Origin: an uncultured Clostridia bacterium
GTDB taxonomy: Bacteria; Bacillota; Clostridia; Oscillospirales; Acutalibacteraceae
DNA length: 64,000 bases
Direction of reading: 5' to 3'
NCBI GenBank assembly: GCA_946184295.1
Contig: CAMHEZ010000005.1
Location: 1-64,000 of the forward strand
In this document: piece after piece, positions 1 through 8,681 of the stretch
Position numbering within the stretch: the first letter of the stretch is position 1
Layout of the letters: each line of letters begins with the position of its first letter
Translations under genes and position numbers: made by a program
The notes under the pieces: generated by a model
What the model was told of the DNA's origin: nothing
Database searches by the model: none
Seen by the model: only the letters and a program-made list of their open reading frames with translations

Positions 1-93
1 ACACAAGTCTTCTAACTTCCCTCAGAATCAGAAGGCTTAAGTTGATGACATTGCCTTTCAGGGGAGGCAAAATGTGTTGCGACGCACTTAATT

Positions 94-136
94 GTCTCCC
101 CTGAAAGGGGAGATGTCCCGTAGGGACAGAGGGGTC
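94..136. repeat. Short double-hairpin intergenic repeat
   Basis: Two adjacent perfect hairpins are visible: CTCCCCT/AGGGGAG (96-112, 3-nt loop) and TGTCCC/GGGACA (114-128, 3-nt loop), followed by AGAGGGGTCTCC. A related arm, TTTCAGGGGAG, lies at 56-66. The design resembles dispersed intergenic repeats I associate with gut Clostridia genomes, but only one copy of this type is in the window. Apart from this and the repeat at 207-286, I see nothing in bases 1-281. Confidence 0.5.
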
Positions 137-206
137 TCCGCGGCGCATTGCGACAAAGACGACGGTTGGGGGCATACAAACCTGCTTTACTCTCGCTAGG
201 TTAGTG

Positions 207-286
207 CATATGGGGCGCTGCCCTGCACCAGCTTTCGCTAGCGAAAGCGTGGACCAGTCCCCCTGGACTCCCGCGCTTCGCTTAAT
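207..286 (+). repeat. Dispersed palindromic repeat, copy 1 (5'-truncated)
   Basis: This carries the 3' half of the nine-copy family: a GGGGCGCTGCCC module, the perfect palindrome GCTTTCGCTAGCGAAAGC (231-248), GGACCAGTCCCCCTGGACTCC and a CGCGCTTCGCTTAAT end. The family's usual GGATTCGCCTGA start is missing. It is the same subtype as the copy at 51139-51298. The terminal TTAAT contains the stop codon of the minus-strand gene that follows. Confidence 0.8.
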
Positions 287-629
287 GATTTCTCAAAGCT
301 GCTATCTTCTCCGACAGTTCACCCTGTGCTACCCATTCGGCCACGCCGTATGCCTCACACAGCCGCTGGGCAATGGCGGCGGTTTCTTCGTCCGCCCCGA
401 AATCCGCCACATACACCACCGCCCCCCGCAGTCCTGCCCGCCGCGCCGCCGCCACTGCTTCACGAATCAGCAGCTCCGCGTCCTCCACATGCCCCGCCAG
501 CGGCACCACCAGACACACGCCACGGCTGTCCCGCGTACCGTTCAGCACCATGCGGATACCTATCACCACTCCCCATATCACCGCCGCCGTCACCGCGATG
601 AGCGCCATATCCATCAAGATCCGTTCCAT
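282..629 (-). CDS. Small single-pass membrane protein of unknown function
   Basis: I do not recognise a named family. The protein (115 residues from this start) begins MERILMDMALIAV and has one hydrophobic segment at about residues 5-25. A soluble alpha/beta-looking domain follows, with a VCLVVPLAG strand, an Ala/Glu-rich helix (AELLIREAVAAARRAG) and a GAVVYVADFG strand. A membrane anchor with a small Rossmann-like domain is an inference. The start at 629 is preferred over the ATG at 635 because the AAGGGGG site ends 7 nt before it. The stop codon lies inside the end of the dispersed repeat at 207-286. It diverges from the GGDEF-EAL gene. Confidence 0.6.
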   Translation of the reverse strand: MERILMDMALIAVTAAVIWGVVIGIRMVLNGTRDSRGVCLVVPLAGHVEDAELLIREAVAAARRAGLRGAVVYVADFGADEETAAIAQRLCEAYGVAEWVAQGELSEKIAALRNH

Positions 630-764
630 CTTCATGCCCCCTTCGAAAGATCTGCTACTTCCATCATATGACACGGCAAACATCATTGACACGCCGTGAC
701 GGAAAAAATGCAACAAAATTTACGGTTTTCGCTTGTACCAAAGCAATAATTTGTATCATTCGTA

Positions 765-793
765 TTGAAAAATCAGATTTTTTATGGTATTAT
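765..793 (+). promoter_or_regulatory. Sigma-A-type promoter for the GGDEF-EAL gene
   Basis: TTGAAA (765-770), 17-bp spacer, TATTAT (788-793). Transcription would begin near 800, so the translation start of the next gene must lie downstream of that, even though its reading frame is open from 668. Confidence 0.65.
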
Positions 794-895
794 GGTAGAC
801 AGTTGAATTTTTTATTACTCATTCTTTTTGTGATCGGCCGGCATCGGCTCTCATCGGAAAAGAAACCATCAATTTTCAGACAGGATGTGATTCAA

Positions 896-3271
896 TTGAA
901 GTCAGTGCGCTCTCGCCTCCCCATTCTGATCGCGGCGAGCGTGATCTTGTGCGCTGTCATTGCGGTACTCAGCATGGTCATCATCAACTACGGGGACCGC
1001 TCCATGATGGAGGACAAGATCAACGAAAACAAGGCTTCCATGCAGCAGACAACCGCCAATTTCCAGAAGGAACTCAACGGTAAATGCGATTTTATCCTCA
1101 GCGTTGCCAATTCTCTCTCCGATACGGAACAGCAGGGATTTGAATCCGTCATGAACCGTCACAAAAAGCACTTGGATTCCTACGCCGAAAAAGGCGGTTT
1201 TACGCAGGTGCTGCTGTCCGATCTCGACGGCACTGCCTACAGCGCAGACGGAACCACCTATGACATCAGCGCCCGAAACTATTTCCGAAAAGCCGTACTG
1301 GGCGGTTCCGGCGTCTCCGAGCCGGTCAGCCCGCTGATTGCCGAGACGTCCGACCAGTCATTGGTCTTTTACGCACCCATCTATTCCGGCAATGTTCCCG
1401 TCGGTGTGCTGCTCGGCCTGACGCCTGCCGGCATTGATATGGCGGCTTATACCGACACCTCCACGGATCTTGCCGCGGGTATGTACGTTCTGGACGCAAA
1501 CGGCAATCTCGTGATGACCTCGCTCACGGCGGATTCCGTATCATTTTACAACACCGTCAAGAGCAACAAATACGCCGACGGCACTGACTCCGATTACCGT
1601 GAAATGGAAGCCTTGACAGTCAGCAGCGAACCCGAAAATGACGAAACGGCAGAGCAAACCGAACAGACGCAGCAGCAAGAATCCGAAGAAACAACGCCGG
1701 TGCTGTCGGAAAAAAGCACCGACTTCTACGCCGGTGATATCACCGCTGCCAAAGGTCTCTTCGGCTGGCTCTCCAAGGACAAGGACACCAGCACGATATT
1801 CTTCAAAAAGAATCTGAGCCAGAACGGCTGGAAGCTCTTCTATGTACGCACCGTGAAGCTGTCGGAAAGGACCGTCGCCTTCATTGTCATCAGCCGTGTG
1901 CTGCTCGGCTCCATCGTGTTGATATTCCTGGTGGCGATGATTGTCATGCTGTGGCTGCAATGGCTCAGCAACAAGCGCATCACCAATCTCGCCTACAAGG
2001 ACGACATCACCGGCCGGGCCAACTGGCAGAAGTTCCAGGCAGTATGCAACCGCCGCCTGAACAACAAGAGCTGGTGGAAAACCAATCACGCGGCGCTGCA
2101 CATCAACGTCAACCGCTTCACCACCTATCAGGAATACTACGGTCATAAAGCAGGCGACAGTCTGCTGCGCTACATCGCTGAAACGCTGGAACTGATGTGT
2201 TCCGCCAAGGAAATGTGCGCCCACCGTGAAGGCAATCAGTTTGTTGTGCTGTGGTCCTACACGGACAAGCAGCAATTGGAAACACGCATCCATGACTTCT
2301 TCACGCTGCTGCACGACGGTCCCAACGGTGAAAACGTCTCCGTCACGGTCGGCGTCTACCCAGTGGCCAAAAACGACAAGGATATCGTGGAAGTCATGGA
2401 TCTGGCCAGTCTGACCGCCCAAAATGCGGAGGACGCCAAGGTCAACACCATCGTCTACTTCGACGAAAAGATCAAGGCGCAGATTCACGAAGAAAAGGAA
2501 CTTGAAGGCCTCATGCACATCGCGCTGGCCAACGAAGAATTTAAGCTCTATCTCCAGCCCAAGCACCGCGTCAAGGACGGCTCGCTGGCGGGCGCAGAAG
2601 CGCTCGTTCGCTGGATTAATCCCGACAAGGGCTTTATCTCCCCCGGACGGTTTATCCCGCTCTTTGAAAAGAACGGCTTTGTCGATGAAGTAGACAATTA
2701 CATGCTGGAACAGCTCTGCAAATTCCAGCAGAAGCGTCTGCTGCTGGACAAACGGCTGGTGCCGATTTCGGTCAACGTCTCCCGCGTGCAGCTGAGTGAC
2801 CCCGAACTTGCACAGAAAATCTGCAAGCTGGTGGATTACTACAAAGTCCCCCACAAGTACATTGACCTGGAGCTGACCGAAAGCGCCTGCTTCGACGATA
2901 TGGACGTACTGGTCAATACCATCAATTCCCTGCGCGAGATGGGCTTCCCCGTCTCGATGGACGACTTCGGCTCGGGCTATTCCTCGCTCAACCTGCTCAA
3001 GCAGCTTTCGTTCGACACGCTCAAAATCGACGGTGAGTTCTTCCGCCATGTCACTGACCCGGAACGCGCCAACGCTGTGGTCAGAAGCATCATTGATATG
3101 GCCAAATCACTCAACATGAAGACCGTCGCCGAGGGCATCGAAACCGACGAACAGGTAGCATTTCTCCGCACCACCGACTGTGACCTCATTCAGGGCTACT
3201 ACTACTCCAAACCCATTTCCGCCGAAGAATTTGAAACCTATATGTTGAAAAACAAAATCAGAGACATTTAA
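896..3271 (+). CDS. Membrane sensor c-di-GMP phosphodiesterase with degenerate GGDEF and intact EAL
   Basis: Predicted to hydrolyse the second messenger c-di-GMP in response to an extracellular signal. Order (791 residues): TM helix at about 8-30, an extracytoplasmic Cache-like sensor region, TM helix at about 326-355, GGDEF domain, EAL domain. The GGDEF signature reads EGNQF (near 445), so cyclase activity is unlikely; the domain may bind GTP or act structurally. The EAL domain keeps EALVRW (near 566), the Asn of SVNVSR, LELTES, DDFGSGYSSL, KIDGEF and AEGIET, consistent with catalysis. The TTG at 896 is chosen because AGGA lies 10 nt upstream and the promoter at 765-793 excludes the open frame back to 668; GTG at 887 is an alternative. 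A strong terminator follows. Confidence 0.9.
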   Translation: MKSVRSRLPILIAASVILCAVIAVLSMVIINYGDRSMMEDKINENKASMQQTTANFQKELNGKCDFILSVANSLSDTEQQGFESVMNRHKKHLDSYAEKGGFTQVLLSDLDGTAYSADGTTYDISARNYFRKAVLGGSGVSEPVSPLIAETSDQSLVFYAPIYSGNVPVGVLLGLTPAGIDMAAYTDTSTDLAAGMYVLDANGNLVMTSLTADSVSFYNTVKSNKYADGTDSDYREMEALTVSSEPENDETAEQTEQTQQQESEETTPVLSEKSTDFYAGDITAAKGLFGWLSKDKDTSTIFFKKNLSQNGWKLFYVRTVKLSERTVAFIVISRVLLGSIVLIFLVAMIVMLWLQWLSNKRITNLAYKDDITGRANWQKFQAVCNRRLNNKSWWKTNHAALHINVNRFTTYQEYYGHKAGDSLLRYIAETLELMCSAKEMCAHREGNQFVVLWSYTDKQQLETRIHDFFTLLHDGPNGENVSVTVGVYPVAKNDKDIVEVMDLASLTAQNAEDAKVNTIVYFDEKIKAQIHEEKELEGLMHIALANEEFKLYLQPKHRVKDGSLAGAEALVRWINPDKGFISPGRFIPLFEKNGFVDEVDNYMLEQLCKFQQKRLLLDKRLVPISVNVSRVQLSDPELAQKICKLVDYYKVPHKYIDLELTESACFDDMDVLVNTINSLREMGFPVSMDDFGSGYSSLNLLKQLSFDTLKIDGEFFRHVTDPERANAVVRSIIDMAKSLNMKTVAEGIETDEQVAFLRTTDCDLIQGYYYSKPISAEEFETYMLKNKIRDI

Positions 3272-3290
3272 GCGATCTCGATCATCCCCT

Positions 3291-3338
3291 GTCCCTTCCG
3301 CCGTTCTCTTTCCGGAGAAATACGGAAGGGACTTTTTT
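3291..3338 (+). terminator. Rho-independent terminator of the GGDEF-EAL gene
   Basis: A perfect 10-bp stem, GTCCCTTCCG (3291-3300) with CGGAAGGGAC (3323-3332), is followed by six T. Confidence 0.9.
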
Positions 3339-3356
3339 CTGTCAAAAATTTTCCCG

Positions 3357-3384
3357 CACCCTATCCCCCGCCGCGTCATATTAT
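3357..3384 (+). promoter_or_regulatory. Possible sigma-K/sigma-E-like sporulation promoter
   Basis: CATATTAT (3377-3384) fits the CATAnnnT -10 element of mother-cell sigma factors. CACC (3357-3360), 16 bp upstream, fits the short AC-type -35 of sigma-K. No sigma-A-type pair is apparent. The match rests on few bases, so this is a suggestion only. Confidence 0.4.
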
Positions 3385-3417
3385 GTAGTGAAACCACAAC
3401 AAAGGAGGTAAGACGCT

Positions 3418-3591
3418 ATGAACAATTTCTTCGGTTTCGGCGGTTCCATCACCTGGATCATCGTCCTGCTGATTATCCTGCTCCTCATCCAGGATAATGA
3501 TGACGATTGCTGCTGCCATCGCGGCGACAGAGGCAATATGGGCGACAATGACACCGTCTGCGGCTGTGGCTGCGGCTGCTTCAACAGATAA
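3418..3591 (+). CDS. 57-residue membrane-anchored Cys/Gly-rich protein (YjcZ-like)
   Basis: The protein has a Gly/Phe-rich start (MNNFFGFGGS), one hydrophobic helix (ITWIIVLLIILLLI, about 11-24), an acidic stretch, CCCH at about 31-34 and a CGCGCGC tail at about 48-54. Seven cysteines in the last 27 residues could bind metal or cross-link. The layout recalls small YjcZ/YczN-type sporulation proteins of Firmicutes, but I cannot confirm homology. The ribosome site AAAGGAGG (3402-3409) is near perfect with a 7-8 nt spacer, which supports a real gene. A sigma-K-like promoter lies upstream and a hairpin (3638-3674) downstream. Confidence 0.7.
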   Translation: MNNFFGFGGSITWIIVLLIILLLIQDNDDDCCCHRGDRGNMGDNDTVCGCGCGCFNR

Positions 3592-3674
3592 GCGATTTTC
3601 TGTCTGAGCAAAATTTTCCAATCAATCCCCCTGCCTCGCATGCTTCCGGGAGCGTTACGCTCCCCGAAGCGTGC

Positions 3675-3724
3675 AAAAAGACAGCGCCTCCGCTCCCCGG
3701 TGATCCGGAGAACAGAGGCGCTGT
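3675..3724 (-). terminator. Terminator of the purine permease gene, next to a second hairpin
   Basis: On the minus strand, ACAGCGCCTC (3724-3715) pairs with GAGGCGCTGT (3690-3681) and is followed by CTTTTT. Immediately beyond, 3638-3674 holds another long inverted repeat with 17-nt arms, one true mismatch and a TTA loop. It could act as the terminator of the small plus-strand gene, though it lacks a T-run in that direction. Confidence 0.8.
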
Positions 3725-3770
3725 TCGATGTTTGAGGCGGAATACAATTTGAAACCGGCACAGGCGAAAA

Positions 3771-5132
3771 TCAGATGACGCCCATGCTGGCGAGCGCGCT
3801 GAGCACATACTTGATGACAAAGAGCACCACGATCACATACATCAGCGGATGGATTTCCTTGACCTTGCCCTTGGCGAGCTTGACCACCACATAGGAGATA
3901 AAGCCAAAAGCCAGACCGTCGGTGATGGAGTAGAAGAAAGGCATACCCGCCACGGTGAGGAAGCAGGGAATGGCCACTTCCAGATCAGACCAGTCAATGT
4001 CCTTGAGCGAACCGCACATCATGACGCCGACCACAATCAGGATCGGAGCCGTCGCGGCGCTGGGGACCAGACCCACAATCGGAGAGAGGAAGAGCGACAG
4101 CGCAAAGCAAAGACCGGTAACAGTAGAGGTCAGACCCGTGCGGCCGCCCGCAGAGATGCCGGAGGTGGACTCCACATAGGTGGTGACGGTGGAGGTACCC
4201 ACAATCGCGCCGGTGGAGGTGGCAATCGCGTCAGCCAGCATGGCCTTTTCGATCTTGGGCAGATCGCCGTTCTCATCGAGATAACCGGCCTTGTCCGCCG
4301 CGCCAATCAGCGTGCCGATGGTATCGAACATATCGACCAGCACCAGCGTAATCATGGTGGCGAGCAGAGAAGCGAGCGGCGCCGAGAACAGGTCGCCAAA
4401 GCTGGTAAAGCACTTGCCGAACATCGAGAAGTCGAGGTAAGGCACCCAGCTGGTGGGAGCGCTCACGCCCATCTCGAGTCCGAACACAAACTGACAGATA
4501 CAGCCGATCACCGAGGTGGCAATCATCGAAATGAAGAGCGCCGCCGGCACCTTCGCGACAACCAGCACGATAGTGAGAATCAGACCCACACAGGCCAGCA
4601 GCACGGTGGGAGAAGCAAAATTGCCCATGCCCACAGTGGTGGCGGAACCGGCGTTTTCACCGATAACGATACCGGCATTGACCAGGCCGATGAGGGCAAT
4701 GAACATACCGATGCCCGCGCCGATGGCCTTCTTGAGGCTGATCGGAATAGCCTTGACCAGAGCGGTTCTCGCGCCGGTCACGGTGAGCAGGATAAAGATG
4801 AGGCCCGCGATGAAAACAGCGGACAGCGCCGCACCGGCGGACAAGCCATAGGCGCCGCAGAGCGTGTAGGCAAAGACCGCGTTGAGTCCGAGGCCGGGGG
4901 CCTGTGCCATCGGATAGTTGGACAGCCAGCCGATCAGCCATGTGCCGATCGCGGCCGCGATACAGGTGGCAGTGACAACAGCGGTGTTGGACATGCCTGT
5001 GGGCGAACCTTCGCCCAGAATCAAGGGATTCAGGAAGATGATGTACGCCATCGTGAAGAAGGTCGTCAGACCGGCAATGATTTCGGTTCTGACGTTGGTA
5101 CCATGTTCCTTCAGTTGAAAGAGTTTTTCCAA
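3771..5132 (-). CDS. pbuG: NCS2-family purine permease (AzgA/PbuG type)
   Basis: Predicted cytoplasmic-membrane symporter for adenine, guanine or hypoxanthine. The 453 residues match the usual length of the AzgA/PbuG/PbuO subgroup. Family features are the N-terminal segment TEIIAGLTTFFTMAYIIFLN, the PGLGLNAVFAYTLC segment, and DTIGTLIGAADKAGYLDENG followed by TSTGAIVGTSTVTTYVESTSGI. About 12-14 hydrophobic segments are evident. It starts with TTG at 5132: the codon there is TTG and GGGGAGGAA lies 8 nt upstream. No purine riboswitch fits in the 120-bp gap upstream. Which base is transported cannot be told from sequence. Confidence 0.88.
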   Translation of the reverse strand: MEKLFQLKEHGTNVRTEIIAGLTTFFTMAYIIFLNPLILGEGSPTGMSNTAVVTATCIAAAIGTWLIGWLSNYPMAQAPGLGLNAVFAYTLCGAYGLSAGAALSAVFIAGLIFILLTVTGARTALVKAIPISLKKAIGAGIGMFIALIGLVNAGIVIGENAGSATTVGMGNFASPTVLLACVGLILTIVLVVAKVPAALFISMIATSVIGCICQFVFGLEMGVSAPTSWVPYLDFSMFGKCFTSFGDLFSAPLASLLATMITLVLVDMFDTIGTLIGAADKAGYLDENGDLPKIEKAMLADAIATSTGAIVGTSTVTTYVESTSGISAGGRTGLTSTVTGLCFALSLFLSPIVGLVPSAATAPILIVVGVMMCGSLKDIDWSDLEVAIPCFLTVAGMPFFYSITDGLAFGFISYVVVKLAKGKVKEIHPLMYVIVVLFVIKYVLSALASMGVI

Positions 5133-5256
5133 AAAAATTCCTCCCCTTCCGTCGGCGACGGAATTAATATCATATGAAACCGCGTCACAGAGATAGGCTG
5201 CTCAAACTGTATTCCTTTTTGACAACGCGTGCGCGGCTTATATGCCAATACAGCAA

Positions 5257-8200
5257 TCATTCACTCTCGCCCGACGCGGCACCCAGTTGTTCAGCGCGGC
5301 GGTAATCGGCCTTTGCGAGATCAATCTCCCGGAAGACTTCATAAAGATTGGCACGGGACGACAGCACCTGTTTGAGATTTTCATTTTTCTCCTTCGATGA
5401 AGGCAGGTGCTCCAGCAGGTCAATGGCGTTGTTGTACTCAAACAACGCGCCGTAAAACTCCTGTTCGTCCCGCTTGCAGAGACAGACGGCGCGGCGGAAA
5501 TGGCACAGTGCCTGCAAAAACACGTTGGAACCGTCCTCCGTCCGCTCCTTGGACGAGCTCATATACTTCGCGGCCTTGCGATAAGCGTCAGCCGCTTTCC
5601 CGTCCTTGTGAAGCCCCTCCTGACATACACCCATCGAGAACCAGTGGGAACCGTAGAAGGAATTAAGCAGCTCCTGCGGCATGCCCGAATGGTCAAGCAT
5701 GTCGATGGACTGGGTCAGGTCGGCGTGCATACTCTTGTAATTGCCCAGTTCCCGGTAGGCGTCCGAGCGGTTTTTCAGCATAATCGCCATGGTGATTTCA
5801 CTGCCCTCGTCGTCCTTTTTGAGCGCCAGCGCACGGGTGATGTCCTCCACCTCGCCCCGATAATCCCCCAGCCGGTAACGGATACACCCGCGGGCATTCA
5901 GACAATACGCCAGCTCATTGCGGCTGCTGTCGGAATCCATGCGTTCAAACACTTCGATGGCTTTGGTAAAGTACGCGGCCGAGGCCTTGTTGTCGTCCTT
6001 GGCGTCGTAAATCTCTCCCAGCATCTTGAAGCACACGCCGTACTGATAGACATACGGCACCTGCTCCACGCGGTCCTTGTCGGCAAAATCCCGGGAGGCA
6101 AACAGCGTTTCAAAGGCCTCCACGCCGTTCAGATAGTAGTGCAAACCCAGATCGTACTTGCCGACGCGCACATGACATTCGCCGATATTCGCCAGCAGGG
6201 ACGGCATGAGATCGACGACCTTCGGATCTTTCGGGTCGCAGGCTTTCAGCTTCTGATAGGCCGTCTCAAAGGCTTCCAGCTCGCGGACGGCAAATTGCTC
6301 TGTCAGCTCCGCAAAAAGCGCGTCGCCGTTGCCATCCGTCACCGCCGCGTCGTCAGGAATATCGCTGTCGGGCGATGTGTTGTACCAGCAGATGCCCTCC
6401 TGATTGAAAAGCTCCGCCGCCGCCAGACAGTCGTCATGGGAGGCGCCGTCAAAAGCCAGCGCCGCCTCATGGAAATATACGGCACATTCGGCGGCATTCA
6501 ACCCGATCTCCCGCGCCATATTGGCGGTTTTCACCAACTGCTTTTTGTCGGGAGCACCGCCCCGGCTGCGTTCCAGCGCTACATAATCGCGATAGGCTCT
6601 GCGTGCCTGCGGCATTTGCTGCATCCGCACCAGACACGCCGCACGCGCCACCGCAGCCCCCTGCCAGAAATCATACCGGCCGATATCGTAAAACGCGTTG
6701 CCGTCCTGATCGAACGTATGGCGCTCCACCGCTTCATAATATCCTGCGCCGAGCTCATACTTGCCCACCACGCGGCAGTAATCTCCCATCTGGAAATTTA
6801 AATAGGCAAGATTGATCTCGTCCTCTTCTTCCACATAGGGCTTCTCACTCAAAGTCATCTCAAAACGGGTCAGATCGCCATACAGCTCCAGCAGTCCCAA
6901 GCGGAGCGCTGTGCGCTTGCGAGCCTGCAAATGCTCTATATGCTGTTCATAGAGCGAACCCGCCATGCGGAAATCGGCGAGTGCGGCGCGGCCGCGCTCT
7001 ATACTCATCTGTTCAAACTGTGCGCCCCGTTCATCGTTTCTTTTTTCGCACATCTGCGCGATAATATGGAAATCCGCCGAAACCGCCATGCCGAAAAACG
7101 GCTCGGTTTCCTTCAATGAATCCATCAGACCGGCGCTTTCGCGCACCGCAGCCATGCAGTGCGACAGCGGATATTCCTCCTCCAGCGCAAACATCGCAAG
7201 CCCCAGATACCGGTGGGCAAACGCCGCCTTTTCGGCGGAGGTCATGCACATCACGATCCGCTCCACCTCGACATATCCCACATCTTTGAGCGCACGTCCC
7301 TGCGCGTCGGCTTCCAGCGCGGCAATACCGGCCTCCAAATACCGGATGCAGTCCTCAAAGAGCGAGGCGCGGTAGTGCATGATGCCCAGCAGCAGATTCA
7401 TGTCTGCCGCGATATTCTGGATACTGCCAAAGGGAACATCTCCCCTGCCGGATTTATAGGTGGCACACACATCCAACGTCTCCTGACAGGCTTTCACACA
7501 GTCGCCGAACTGGCGCTCCCGTGCGCACGCCAGCGCCACCAGACGCATGGCGGCCGGCAGATAAAAACCGTTCACACCTGCACGGCGGCACTCGTCAATG
7601 CAGCACTGGGCAAAATCCATCACGCGTCCCGCGTCGGTGCTGGCTACCGCGTCATAACAGGTCTGATACAACGCCTCGCTCGCCGCGAAATACGCCGCCT
7701 TGATGAGGTTTCCACTGCCAATATCCACGCCGTCGCTCCGCAGCCTGAGCAGTCCTGTGACCGGCGCCTCAAACAGGCTGCCGTTATACCCTTCATCGTC
7801 AGCATAGGTAAAGGCAATCGCCGCATGCCCGTACCCCATACACAAGGCATAGGTATCGGCCATCGTCGCCAATCCGGTGCTGTCCTGCTCCACAGCACGC
7901 AGCATTTCGGCCAGCACGCGTCCCGCCGCGTTATAGCTGCCGTTCTCGCAGAGAATGCTGCCATAATAGGCGCGACAGGCAATGCCGTACCGGTGCAAAG
8001 CGAATTGCTCCATGGAGCACACCTCGGCCAGCAGCGACTCGGCGTCCGCGGCTCGTCCCTGACGCATCAGCAGCGCACTCAGCCGATAAACGGACGAAAT
8101 CAGCAGACTGGTTGCGTTGTCGTCCGCGCCCCCCGCGACACTCTCACGGCTGAGCGCCAAGGCTTTGCGGCAGAGCTTTTCGGCGGCGGCATACTTTTTA

Positions 8201-8295
8201 TCGCCCTGTTTGGGCTTGGCCGCACGCAGGGCGGCGGCTGTCAGCGCGTCAATCTTAGCAAATAATTTCGTAATTTTCGTATGGCGTTTCTTCAA
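5257..8295 (-). CDS. Large TPR-repeat protein of unknown function
   Basis: A soluble protein of about 1012 residues composed almost entirely of helix-turn-helix tetratricopeptide-like units. Clear ones are ANIGECHVRVGKYDLGLHYY, YCLNARGCIRYRLGDYRGEV and LKNRSDAYRELGNYKSMHAD in the C-terminal half. There is no signal peptide, membrane segment, kinase, NTPase or output domain, so it is probably a protein-interaction scaffold; partners are unknown. Ala is very abundant. The open frame runs to a GTG at 8343, but GGGAGG sits 10-11 nt before the TTG at 8295, giving the natural start MKKRHTKITK. It has its own promoter (8389-8417). Confidence 0.75.
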   Translation of the reverse strand: MKKRHTKITKLFAKIDALTAAALRAAKPKQGDKKYAAAEKLCRKALALSRESVAGGADDNATSLLISSVYRLSALLMRQGRAADAESLLAEVCSMEQFALHRYGIACRAYYGSILCENGSYNAAGRVLAEMLRAVEQDSTGLATMADTYALCMGYGHAAIAFTYADDEGYNGSLFEAPVTGLLRLRSDGVDIGSGNLIKAAYFAASEALYQTCYDAVASTDAGRVMDFAQCCIDECRRAGVNGFYLPAAMRLVALACARERQFGDCVKACQETLDVCATYKSGRGDVPFGSIQNIAADMNLLLGIMHYRASLFEDCIRYLEAGIAALEADAQGRALKDVGYVEVERIVMCMTSAEKAAFAHRYLGLAMFALEEEYPLSHCMAAVRESAGLMDSLKETEPFFGMAVSADFHIIAQMCEKRNDERGAQFEQMSIERGRAALADFRMAGSLYEQHIEHLQARKRTALRLGLLELYGDLTRFEMTLSEKPYVEEEDEINLAYLNFQMGDYCRVVGKYELGAGYYEAVERHTFDQDGNAFYDIGRYDFWQGAAVARAACLVRMQQMPQARRAYRDYVALERSRGGAPDKKQLVKTANMAREIGLNAAECAVYFHEAALAFDGASHDDCLAAAELFNQEGICWYNTSPDSDIPDDAAVTDGNGDALFAELTEQFAVRELEAFETAYQKLKACDPKDPKVVDLMPSLLANIGECHVRVGKYDLGLHYYLNGVEAFETLFASRDFADKDRVEQVPYVYQYGVCFKMLGEIYDAKDDNKASAAYFTKAIEVFERMDSDSSRNELAYCLNARGCIRYRLGDYRGEVEDITRALALKKDDEGSEITMAIMLKNRSDAYRELGNYKSMHADLTQSIDMLDHSGMPQELLNSFYGSHWFSMGVCQEGLHKDGKAADAYRKAAKYMSSSKERTEDGSNVFLQALCHFRRAVCLCKRDEQEFYGALFEYNNAIDLLEHLPSSKEKNENLKQVLSSRANLYEVFREIDLAKADYRRAEQLGAASGESE

Positions 8296-8388
8296 TTGAC
8301 AGATTCCCTCCCACGGTGCAGTCATGGATATCCTCATATCCACCGACCGGACACTTGTCTATCATATGCCCTTTGTTTGATAAGGAAT

Positions 8389-8417
8389 ATTATAGCACAT
8401 CTCTTTGCGTATTACAA
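8389..8417 (-). promoter_or_regulatory. Promoter of the TPR protein gene
   Basis: On the minus strand: TTGTAA (8417-8412), 17-bp spacer, TATAAT (8394-8389). The divergent carD-like gene has a separate promoter. The 386-bp gap (8296-8681) holds no other gene I can support. Confidence 0.65.
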
Positions 8418-8549
8418 GGAATTTTATATTGATTTCAAAACAGCACCTTTCATAAATTTTCGGACAGACTTTGCAACGCTTTTCCCCGTGTCCGCAGTTC
8501 TCCCCAAAATTCCCGCTCATACGGTGCAAAAAGTTTGTCAATTCGGCCT

Positions 8550-8579
8550 ATGTCATTTTTCAGCCGAAAATGGTATAAT
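8550..8579 (+). promoter_or_regulatory. Promoter of the carD-like gene
   Basis: ATGTCA (8550-8555), 18-bp spacer, perfect TATAAT (8574-8579). The leader is about 95 nt and ends with GAGGTGA 7 nt before the start codon. Confidence 0.6.
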
Positions 8580-8681
8580 ACAATCAGGGAAAATGGCCGC
8601 CGTTGCGCAGTTTTTCGGGTAAGAACCCGCGTCGGGCTCGGCGCCGGACAAGTGACATTTTGTGAATGAGGTGACGTTTTT

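Noticed and set aside
1541-3049. A 502-codon minus-strand frame
   Set aside because: Antisense to the GGDEF-EAL gene and without any domain feature.
5133-5256. A purine riboswitch before the purine permease
   Set aside because: The gap is only about 120 bp and shows no conserved purine-aptamer loops or terminator.
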